Source: an uncultured Bacteroidales bacterium
Lineage (GTDB): Bacteria; Bacteroidota; Bacteroidia; Bacteroidales; Paludibacteraceae
DNA: 52,388 bases
Direction of reading: 5' to 3'
NCBI GenBank assembly: GCA_946626605.1
Contig: CAMOUL010000015.1
Span: forward strand, 1-52,388
Shown here: in pieces, positions 8,524 through 16,200 of the stretch
How the letters are laid out: each line of letters starts with the position of its first letter
How positions within the stretch are numbered: position 1 is the stretch's first letter
The notes under the pieces: generated by a model
Databases searched by the model: none
What the model saw: only the letters and a program-made list of their open reading frames with translations
What the model was told of the DNA's origin: nothing
Made by a program: the position numbers and the translations under genes

Positions 8524-8586
8524 TTTTTCAAACCCAAATATGTGTCGTCCACTATCCGTAATCTGTGTCACACACATTTTGCGCTG

Positions 8587-8617
8587 CAAAATTACTACTT
8601 TTTTTGCACATATGCAA
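8587..8617 (-). promoter_or_regulatory. promoter of the 167-aa exported protein
   Basis: TAATTTTG with TTGCATATGT 13 bases upstream; identical in both boxes to the promoter at 12269-12299. Confidence 0.8.
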
Positions 8618-8760
8618 ATATTTCTTCATTTTTTTTATTTTTGATGTAACTTTGCAGCAAAATTCCCATATTCATTTTGCATTTTTTTTGCATCATTGCG
8701 ACTATCCTATAGTATTATATACTATGTATATAATACAGAACGATTTAAATAGCAAAAGTT

Positions 8761-8815
8761 AGTGCGTGATAAGTGCGAGATAAGTGCGTCGTAAGTGCGC
8801 GGTAAGTACGAGATA
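8761..8815. repeat. 11-bp tandem array x5 (AGTGCGNGATA)
   Basis: Five contiguous 11-bp units: AGTGCGTGATA, AGTGCGAGATA, AGTGCGTCGTA, AGTGCGCGGTA and AGTACGAGATA. One unit equals about one helical turn. Confidence 0.9.
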
Positions 8816-9049
8816 ATCGGTGTTCTTTCGAATGCATCTCGGTATCGCTGTCTTCCGTTCTGGGCTCGCGGCATAGGCGGTTTAGCCCCTCGCTGGCACT
8901 CTCTCTACGTTCGTGCCGAGTTCTTATCTCGCTTCGATCGAACGATTACTTCGCCCTCGCGTTTCGCTTTCGCTTCGCCCGCCCGCTTCGTGCTCAATGC
9001 GGATGTAACCTCTTCTTCGTATTCCGCCCGATGCTATCGGGCATAAAAC

Positions 9050-9075
9050 CAGCAGCGACATCTCTGCCGCTGCTG
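9050..9075 (-). terminator. hairpin terminator after the 328-aa exported protein
   Basis: CAGCAGCG pairs with CGCTGCTG. In the minus direction TTTTAT follows; in the plus direction the flank is also T-rich, so it may act both ways. A second hairpin (GCCCGAT/ATCGGGC) lies at 9026-9042. Confidence 0.65.
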
Positions 9076-9117
9076 ATATTTTCTTCTTTTATAGGAGGAT
9101 GATAAGAATGGTTAAGT

Positions 9118-10104
9118 TTACTCTTCCGGCGCTTTCCAGTTTTCGCCTAAAAGTATATCATATGCTTCTTGCACATATTCGATTGCGCGTGAATAGGTGG
9201 CGCGACCAATTGGCGGCAGCGGGCCCATACCGGCCATTCGGTTATTAATATCAGCCTGCTTATCGACTTTTTCATCTACCACCAGCGCAGCACGCATAGC
9301 ATCCAAAACAGCAGTATGTGCTTGCAGGTAACGCGGTACCCATTTGGCATAGAAGGCATCCAACTCGCGTTTCAAGTTCGCTTTTGATGCAGCAGAGTTG
9401 CCACTACCTTTGCCAAATGCTTCACCTTCTAGCGCATCAATAATATCGCTAATGAGAGGTCCAAAAGTTTTCTCTTCTGCTTTTTCATAGGCTTCACGGT
9501 ATTCCATTTTAATCTTATTCTTGGCAGCAATTGCGTCAGCAATTTTTCCATACGCACTGGACTTCTCGCCCGACAAATCCATAGTCAGCCATTTTTGCTC
9601 TTCCTTGGTCAGCCCTGCATTGTCGAAAGGAGTTTCCGTTCCGGACATCAAGGCCGAAAACTCTTCCCATTTGCCCATTTTTTGGATGGCTCTCATGCTC
9701 TCCTCCTCCGATTTGCAATTCATTAAGGTCTTTTGCTGTTCTGGGGTCAGAGAATTATAGAAACTATGGAACTTCGCGCCGGCGTTTTGTCTGTTGTTCT
9801 CTTGTTTTTTCAGCTGCGCAGCACGTTTCTGAGCGGCAGTATTGTCCACTCTTGCCGGCTGGTTTACAGCCTTATGAGCATCCTCGCGGGCTTTTTGAAG
9901 CGTTTTGTAGTATCCGTCAATAGCGGCGTTTCGGTCACTCTTGAAGTCAAGGTACGTCGAGAAATTCTGACGAATCAAGTAGTCTGCTACACTCTCCCAC
10001 GAAGGAGTTCCCGGGCATGCCCCCATAATGGCTTCCGGTGTTTTCTGTGCCTGAGCACTTAATGTTGCAGCAACGATGGCTGCGAGAAATAAGACTTTCT
10101 TCAT
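9118..10104 (-). CDS. exported helical protein of unknown function, 328 aa
   Basis: Signal peptide MKKVLFLAAIVAATLSAQAQ, then an almost wholly helical and charged sequence with long runs that could form coiled coils (residues ~70-110 and ~195-235). I recognise no family. The gene follows the OmpA-like gene by 11 bases on the same strand, so they are probably co-transcribed and may work together in the periplasm. Confidence 0.75.
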   Translation of the reverse strand: MKKVLFLAAIVAATLSAQAQKTPEAIMGACPGTPSWESVADYLIRQNFSTYLDFKSDRNAAIDGYYKTLQKAREDAHKAVNQPARVDNTAAQKRAAQLKKQENNRQNAGAKFHSFYNSLTPEQQKTLMNCKSEEESMRAIQKMGKWEEFSALMSGTETPFDNAGLTKEEQKWLTMDLSGEKSSAYGKIADAIAAKNKIKMEYREAYEKAEEKTFGPLISDIIDALEGEAFGKGSGNSAASKANLKRELDAFYAKWVPRYLQAHTAVLDAMRAALVVDEKVDKQADINNRMAGMGPLPPIGRATYSRAIEYVQEAYDILLGENWKAPEE

Positions 10105-10115
10105 AATACTGAATT

Positions 10116-11432
10116 TTATTTTTTAATAAATTCTACACGTCTGTTTTTAGCACGACCTTCGTCGGTTGAATTGTCAGCAAGCGGCGCACTCTGTCCCATA
10201 CCTTTAGCGGACAGGCGGTTGGCAGCGATTCCCATCTCCACTAACTTATTAACAATCGCCTGCGCGCGTTGCTCGCTTAGTTTCTGGTTACCGGCTACCG
10301 TTCCTGTATTGTCCGTGTGACCCTGAACCTCAAATTTGAGATCCGCGTTATCTTTCATCAACTGTGCAATACGATTGATCTCGGTCATAGATTCGGGTTT
10401 GATGTTCGCCTTGCCGATGTCGAACGTGATGGCGTAGGTGATGATCTTTCCATCCGTCATAAGGCGGTTATAGAGGGGCACGGCGCCTTTACACAAACGC
10501 ACGTTCGTCATCAAGTTACGGTGATCGTCCCAATGAGAACGCTGGATCGTGAAGTTCTGCGGGCGGGCACAATTAGGAATATTCACCAGACGATTGCCGT
10601 TCAGATACACCTTCAGCGCGCGTTTGTTGAACGACAGCGCCACATGGTTCCATTCGTCCTCCTTCGGCGAAGCGGATGCATTTTGCTCGCGTTGCTCTTC
10701 GTTGGGAGTGATCCAGAACGTATAAATCGATGTCTCGTTTAGGGTGATAGTCACCACGTCGTCTCCGTTCATGTTTTTGAGGTGAATGATGTAATCGCAA
10801 TAAATCCCCTTCGCCTCACTTCCGCCGAGGAAGTCGAACTCCAACGTAAACGCCTCGGTGAGGTAGTTCTTCGGCTCTTTCATCAGCGGCGCAATCTCTG
10901 TAGAAGGATCAGTCAGGTTAATAACCGTCAATCCGTTAACGGAAGCTATTTCTGCGTTTCCGCTCAAGAGGTCCCATTTGGAAGGGAACTCGCCCATCTG
11001 TTCGCCGACCACATTGTCCTCGAACATGATCTCATCGCCGGGCACGAAATCCGATTTGGCATAGGCACTCTCTACGGACTTTTTAGCCGGCGCCGCATTT
11101 CCTGCTTCGGGTTTCTTCGCACCGCATTCGGTACAGAACTTACCGGTGTTTCCCTTGTGACCGCAGGCAGGACACGTCCAACCGCTTTGCGGTTGCTGTT
11201 TCGCCGGTTCTTGCTTCTCCTGCTGTTGCGGTTCCGCTTGTTCTTGTTGCCCTTTTTCGGGGAAATCGGGATTGAAGGCCTTCTCTACACCTTCTTCCAC
11301 TTTCTGCTGCACTTGTTTTTCCACAGCATCTTCAGCACTCTTCTTTGCTGAATCGAGCAAACGGTTAAAGAACTGTGCGTTCATGGTGGTAGTTAACCAC
11401 AAACAACTGACAATAATAAGTAATTTTTTCAT
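10116..11432 (-). CDS. OmpA-family protein with zinc ribbon and lectin-like domain, 438 aa
   Basis: Domains in order: signal peptide (to NAQ, residue ~20); a Gln/Glu-rich linker (~60-85); a zinc ribbon CPACGHKGNTGKFCTECG at ~86-104; a beta-rich region (~140-320) with EDEWNHVALSF and LKVYLNGNRL, as in LamG/concanavalin-like domains; and a C-terminal OmpA domain (~335-438) with the peptidoglycan-binding residues in GHTDNTG and KNRRVEF. The OmpA domain should bind the cell wall. A zinc ribbon is unusual in an exported protein, since these mostly occur in cytoplasmic proteins. The long hairpin element A lies in its upstream region. Confidence 0.85.
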   Translation of the reverse strand: MKKLLIIVSCLWLTTTMNAQFFNRLLDSAKKSAEDAVEKQVQQKVEEGVEKAFNPDFPEKGQQEQAEPQQQEKQEPAKQQPQSGWTCPACGHKGNTGKFCTECGAKKPEAGNAAPAKKSVESAYAKSDFVPGDEIMFEDNVVGEQMGEFPSKWDLLSGNAEIASVNGLTVINLTDPSTEIAPLMKEPKNYLTEAFTLEFDFLGGSEAKGIYCDYIIHLKNMNGDDVVTITLNETSIYTFWITPNEEQREQNASASPKEDEWNHVALSFNKRALKVYLNGNRLVNIPNCARPQNFTIQRSHWDDHRNLMTNVRLCKGAVPLYNRLMTDGKIITYAITFDIGKANIKPESMTEINRIAQLMKDNADLKFEVQGHTDNTGTVAGNQKLSEQRAQAIVNKLVEMGIAANRLSAKGMGQSAPLADNSTDEGRAKNRRVEFIKK

Positions 11433-11508
11433 AATATTTATATAAGTAAGTGTTAATATGTTGATATTCTTTGCACACGAAAAAACGTGAGGCTTGTTAG
11501 CTTCAATC

Positions 11509-11635
11509 TGGGACTCGAGGATTCTGGACTACCTTTCAAAACCAAATATCTACAGAACAAGACTCACGCAACGCGTGAGCAAAAGCCTTGTTCTTGGTTT
11601 TGAAATCTCAAAAGTGTCCAGTTTTCGAGTTCCCA
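11509..11635 (-). other. structured element A (multi-stem hairpin)
   Basis: Stems: TGGGA.CTCGA (11509-11518) with TCGAG.TCCCA (11625-11635); CTGGA (11524-11528) with TCCAG (11617-11621); TTCAAAACCA (11535-11544) with TGGTTTTGAA (11595-11604); AGAACAAG (11554-11561) with CTTGTTCT (11587-11594); and a tip CTCACGC/GCGTGAG. The loop segments CTACCTTT and AAAAGTG match element C although the stems differ. Confidence 0.8.
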
Positions 11636-11668
11636 AGTTCTTAGCTGTATGCTTTATTTTATCATGTA

Positions 11669-11682
11669 GCGCACACTTGCGC
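11669..11682. repeat. GCGC hairpin of tail module A
   Basis: GCGC-ACACTT-GCGC. Equivalent hairpins precede elements B and C at a similar distance. Confidence 0.6.
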
Positions 11683-11746
11683 TTGTCCTTACTACTTTAC
11701 GTCGGTAAGCGACGACCGCGAGTTGCCTTTGCGGCGAGGTAATATG

Positions 11747-11974
11747 CTATTGTCCTATCTCATAGAGATATTCTGGAGCAAGATCTGCCCCGTTTGCCCA
11801 TTCGATAGTAACCGGTGTGAGGGCATATTGTATAAACTGCTCTTTGTCGCGCAAAGAGCCAAACACCTCGCCATGAAGGAGAGGCTCTAAATCAACTACC
11901 TTGTGCGCTCCATCACTAAAGGTAAGTGCCAAACGGTAATCGCCTTGATAATCAACATCTTTTACGCGTAACAT
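11747..11974 (-). CDS. DUF2442 protein, 75 aa
   Basis: The sequence MLRVKDVDYQGDYRLALTFS, VVDLEPLL, and a C-terminal NGADLAPEYLYEIG is typical of DUF2442. These small proteins are often found beside DUF4160 proteins in accessory regions and are suspected to form toxin-antitoxin-like pairs, but the activity is not established. Here it follows DUF4160 by 7 bases. Its 3' side faces the tail module with element A. Confidence 0.85.
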   Translation of the reverse strand: MLRVKDVDYQGDYRLALTFSDGAHKVVDLEPLLHGEVFGSLRDKEQFIQYALTPVTIEWANGADLAPEYLYEIGQ

Positions 11975-11981
11975 AATAATT

Positions 11982-12239
11982 CTATTTTAAAGGTTCTATT
12001 CTTCCTATTTGTTTGCCCTGCTGGGCTTTCTCCCACAATGTTAGAATCTCTTGTTCGTGCAAGTCTATCCATTGATTTACTTTGCTAATCACTTTTGCCG
12101 GAGCTTGCCCATCTACTATTCTATCCAGTACACTTATGCTGCATTCATAGTCGCCATATGTAAAGTGTACATGAGGTGGATTGTGGTCTTTCCAATACAA
12201 ACAGATGATAATTCCGTAAAAACGACTGATTTCGGGCAT
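11982..12239 (-). CDS. DUF4160 protein, 85 aa
   Basis: MPEISRFYGIIICLYWKDHN and PPHVHFTYGDYECSISV are the DUF4160 signature. It is the first gene of the pair with DUF2442. A promoter lies 30 bases upstream. The pair resembles a toxin-antitoxin module in size and arrangement; the functional claim is inference from co-occurrence. Confidence 0.85.
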   Translation of the reverse strand: MPEISRFYGIIICLYWKDHNPPHVHFTYGDYECSISVLDRIVDGQAPAKVISKVNQWIDLHEQEILTLWEKAQQGKQIGRIEPLK

Positions 12240-12268
12240 AATATTTCTGTTTTAATGATTTTGCGCTG

Positions 12269-12299
12269 CAAAATTACTACTTTTTTTGCACATATGCAA
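12269..12299 (-). promoter_or_regulatory. promoter of the DUF4160/DUF2442 pair
   Basis: TAATTTTG with TTGCATATGT 13 bases upstream. Confidence 0.8.
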
Positions 12300-12348
12300 G
12301 TGCCTTCACTCTTTTTTTGCATTTTTTCACACTTTAGCATAAAGATAT

Positions 12349-12379
12349 TTGCATATCTCAAAAAATTATTGTACCTTTG
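12349..12379 (+). promoter_or_regulatory. promoter of the barrel/TamB-Omp85 operon
   Basis: TTGCATATCT, 13 bases, TACCTTTG, then GCACG-CAAAAA-CGTGC, a small hairpin close to the expected start of the transcript. Confidence 0.8.
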
Positions 12380-12411
12380 CACGCAAAAACGTGCAAGAAA
12401 GGACAAAAGAC

Positions 12412-13227
12412 ATGAGAAAGAAGTATTTGTTTTTGAGCCTGATCATGCTGGCATCAGTAAGCCTGCATGGTCAAGAGAGTGATCCATTAGCTACCGGTTT
12501 AGGCGGAGTAGCGACAGTAGCGGGCGAGACGCAGACTGCCGCGGAGAGTGAAAAGTTAAAAGTGGAAAGTAAGGGAGATAGTATTCCGATGTGGAAGAAG
12601 AAGCTGTACTATGGTTACAACTTCGACATCTATTTCCACAACGACACCAAAAAGGACAGCCGGGAGAACGGCTGGTCATTCGCCCTCACCCCGGAGATAG
12701 GATGGAAACTGACGGAGAAGATTTACTTGGGTATGCGGTTCGGCGGTAGCTACGCCAATTATAAGAGTTCCTATCTTGTGTCCGAGATAGACACCTCCTA
12801 TTACACCGATCTGCGTATTCATGTAGGCTCATGGGAAGTAGCGCCGTACGTGCGGTACAAGATGAAATCGCTCTTTAACGACAAGGTGGGCATCTGGCTG
12901 GAGGCACACCTCTATGCCGGCATGGACTTCCCCCGCGTGACGGAAGGCAAGACTGCGCACACCGATTACGACGGATTGCGTTATGCCACCACGTACGGAT
13001 TCCAGGTCTCGCCGGTAATCACCTATCAGTTCAACCGAAAGAGTACCTTCCAGATATTCTTCTCCATCCTCTCGCTGGGCTACAGCGGTACCATGTACAG
13101 CTATGACGGCCACCGAGAATTCTCGAATGATGTCATCATCTTCTCCGGCAAACTGAGCAACCTCCTATCCAACCAATTCACACCGGGTCTGTACGGATTG
13201 AAATTCGGTGTGCAGAAGAGTTTCTAA
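12412..13227 (+). CDS. outer-membrane beta-barrel protein, 271 aa
   Basis: The start at 12412 gives signal peptide MRKKYLFLSLIMLASVSLHG; the frame is open upstream to 12349, but that lies inside the promoter. After a linker containing an in-frame 7-bp array (EKLKVES), about ten amphipathic strands follow (KLYYGYNFDIYF and others), ending in KFGVQKSF with a terminal Phe. It is probably an outer-membrane porin-like protein. The next gene starts at the base after its stop codon, so translation is likely coupled. Confidence 0.8.
   Translation: MRKKYLFLSLIMLASVSLHGQESDPLATGLGGVATVAGETQTAAESEKLKVESKGDSIPMWKKKLYYGYNFDIYFHNDTKKDSRENGWSFALTPEIGWKLTEKIYLGMRFGGSYANYKSSYLVSEIDTSYYTDLRIHVGSWEVAPYVRYKMKSLFNDKVGIWLEAHLYAGMDFPRVTEGKTAHTDYDGLRYATTYGFQVSPVITYQFNRKSTFQIFFSILSLGYSGTMYSYDGHREFSNDVIIFSGKLSNLLSNQFTPGLYGLKFGVQKSF
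12547..12574. repeat. 7-bp tandem array x4 in the linker of the barrel gene
   Basis: AGTGAAA, AGTTAAA, AGTGGAA, AGTAAGG encode part of SEKLKVESKG directly after the signal peptide region. Confidence 0.65.
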
Positions 13228-16200
13228 GTGAAGCGTCTCCTGTCTCTGTTGTGGAAAATCCCTTTAGCGCTGACAGGCGTTGTATTAGGGATAGTGGTAC
13301 TACTGCTGATTGCAGTAGCCACCGTTCTCTATGAGCCTTCCGTGCGACAAAAAGTACTCGACAAAGGCCTCGCCGCAGCAAACGAGAAGACCGATTTCGA
13401 CATCGACCTCGGACGTCTTTATCTCTCGCCCTTCCATCATTCGCCGATGGTACTCTACCGTGCGTTTAAAGGCGAAACAGACCTGCCCGTCCGCGTAGAG
13501 ATCGACAGCCTCTTCGTCGGTCACCGCGGCGTGGACACCTTAGTTTACGCGCGCGCCCTACGCCTGCAAGCGACCTTGAAAACAAATTCTCGCCCCATTA
13601 TGGGGGAGTCGGAGAAGGCTTCTATTCCCCCTATAGAGGTAGACACCCTGCTACTGGATCACGTCACCTTCCATTCCGACTCGCTCATCGCCGCAGTAGG
13701 AGTAGATGCGATAGTGGGGCAACTTGCCGTCGCCTCTCCGCAGATCAGTATTCCCGAAGGCCGTTACCCCTTGCACGGACTGCGTCTGAGCGATGCGAAT
13801 GTTGGCATCGACTTGCGCGGCACAGTTCCTGACACCTTACCCAAAGACACCACGCCGCTCTTGCTGGCATTCGAACTGCCGGACGGCGAACTCAGAAACA
13901 TCCATTTCCGCCTCACGCCGCTGAATATGGATATCCGGACGAAGAGTCTCTCTACCGAAGCAACCGTTGATGTAGGCGCGAACAAGTATGACGCGCGGCG
14001 GCTGAACGTAGGCGGTTTTGCCTTTGACCTCAACAACCTGCATATTCCCGCAGACACCATCTACGGAGGGGCTTGCGCCGACATTGCGCGCAATATCATC
14101 ACTTCCCGCGGCTTGCATGTCCGCTCGTCAGAAATAGGAGCTACTGCCGACCTCGAAGCCACGAAGATGGACCTCAACACCATGCAGGCAGAGACCTCCA
14201 GCGAAGCGTCCTTCCAAGGCTCTAAAGCCACTCTAAAAGCCTTCTACGACATCAATAACGAGGCCTACGACGCTACCGTTCATATCGACCGCGTCAACCT
14301 CTCGCCCTTCCTCAAGGACTCAACGCGTATCGTCATCGCCGGAGATTTAGAGGCAGCGGGTAAAGGAATCAACCCCAAAAGACCGCTTTCTTCCCGCATC
14401 CATTTACGTCTCGACAAAGCGATCTATGAGGCCTACGATCTCTCCCACACGGATCTACGTTTTGCGACAGATACCGCCACTTCTCTTACGATCAATACCC
14501 GCGGTCTGGATCTTGCTGTGGACGCTCCGATGCCGCTTTTCCCGCTGATAGATAAGATCCTCCCGCTCGTCAAGACCGTCTCGGATTCCGCAGTATTAGC
14601 GTCTCTTACATCGCTGGAGGACCTCACGGTACTGGATACCATCCGCCGTCGCATTCCCCCCATCAACGCGGATATAGCCCTGCGCAAAGGCAGTCCCATT
14701 CAGTTCCATCTGGATAGCACGGGACTGGAGATAGAGCAGATAGACCTCTCTCTTCGCTCCGATTCGCTCCGTACGGATATAGCCCTCGCTGCCGCAGCCT
14801 CACCGTTCAACCTTCAACGCTCCACCGTCAACCTCAACCTGGCGCTCACCGAAGGACATACGGACGCTTCTCTTCTCGCTGACACACGGCTCACGGATGG
14901 CGTCATGAGCGTCGAAGGAATCTGTTCCGATGCATCGCTCCGCATGGATCTGACACGGGACGAGAATGCACTCTCAGGCATCGGACGGCTGACGCTCGAC
15001 AGCCTTTCCTATAACGCCATGGACTTAGGCTCGCGTGCGATAGATATACAAGTTTCGCCCTCGCAAGAGCACGCCCATGCCTTGCGCGCAGAGGTACGTA
15101 CAGAAGAACTCCCTCTCACACTCATTGACGGGTTCGTCAGCCTGCCGGAGGATATAGCGCTGCGCGGAGCCGTACGAGCTACAGCCTCTGTAGACGGGCT
15201 ACCGCGCAAGACGGACATCTCCGCCGAGGTCTATCCTTTAGGCGTTTCAGCGGAATACAAACCTTACGAGATCGGCATCTCTTTAGGCCAAACGCCGATC
15301 ATCATGGTTCACAACAAAGTGGACCTCAACGGTCTCCCCATCTACGGCGTGGACAGCACGTTCATTGCCCTCAATGGAGGTCTGGACCTCAACACCATGC
15401 GGATGGACGTCACCCTTGCTGCCGATAGTTTTGCTCCTGTCAAACTCCCTAAGAACGGCCCGCTGCCTGTCTATGGAGACTTGGCGACCGACATCCGCGG
15501 TTCGGTCACCGGTCCGCTTGACAGCATCATTGCCGACGTCGATCTTACACTTCTTCCCTCCACCGACATCACCTACCCCATTGATAAGAAAAACCTCGCG
15601 CAAGTCAAGCCCTATGGTACAGTCTCTGCGCGTTACGGCACGGCCGACGGAGACCTCCAACTCGGCGGACAGATCAACGTCGATGACGGCTTTGTGCGCT
15701 ATTCGCCGAAGATATACCCCGTCATGCCGTTCCATGTAGACTCCGGAAGCCATATAGCGTTCAATGGCCCTATCGGGCAGACCATGCTCAATATCTCGGC
15801 CTCGCAGAAAGTGAAAGCCGATGTGGAGTCCGAAGGAGAAGACACCCGCCGTGTGGATTTCCGAACCGGTGTGCGCGTCAATGGGGTCTTGGATTCGATA
15901 GGTCTGGAGTCCATCGGTTTCTTCCTCGAGGCACCGGAAGATGAGACCATCACCCGCGAGTTGGCATCCGTGGATGAGGAGACGCGCGAAGGTCTTGCTG
16001 CCACGCTCCTGGCAACAGGTATGTATGTAGGCGAGTCCAACGTGGCCGTTCATCGCGAAGGGTACGCCCTCTCATCCATCATCAACAGCCGTATCAATGC
16101 CGCCATGGCGAACTCAAAAATAGGCAAATTCATGGATGTCGATATCAGCAGCGGACAAACCCAACATGCTTCCGGCAAGTCCAACGATATGAATATCGCC

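Larger units (their letters stand above)
8618..9117. other. 500-bp gene-free region with 11-bp array and nested stems
   Basis: No convincing gene. It holds a TAACTTTG box on the plus strand (8647-8654, without a TTG partner at the usual distance), the 11-bp array at 8761-8815, and nested complementary segments: CGAGATAA (8809-8816) with TTATCTCG (8924-8931), CTCGGTA (8838-8844) with TGCCGAG (8914-8920), and GGGCT (8862) with AGCCC (8884). Two further hairpins at 9026-9042 and 9050-9075 end it. It may encode a structured non-coding RNA. Confidence 0.4.
11433..11746. other. gene-free region holding structured element A
   Basis: No gene. It holds, in the minus direction, an R-like motif (11698-11712), the GCGC hairpin (11669-11682), the long hairpin element A (11509-11635) and a U-rich end near 11475-11490. 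It separates the DUF2442 gene from the OmpA-like gene; no local-type promoter for the latter was seen. Confidence 0.7.

Noticed and set aside
8761..8815. CRISPR array
   Set aside because: Units are 11 bp with no spacers; no cas gene is present anywhere in the window.
8795..9046. An 83-codon open frame in the gene-free region
   Set aside because: It starts within the 11-bp array, is rich in Arg/Ser/Ala as expected for spurious GC-rich frames, and overlaps the nested stems. No family likeness.
11461..11474. A plus-strand promoter TATTCTTTG before element A
   Set aside because: The box has one extra base between TA and TTTG, and no TTG box stands at the expected distance.
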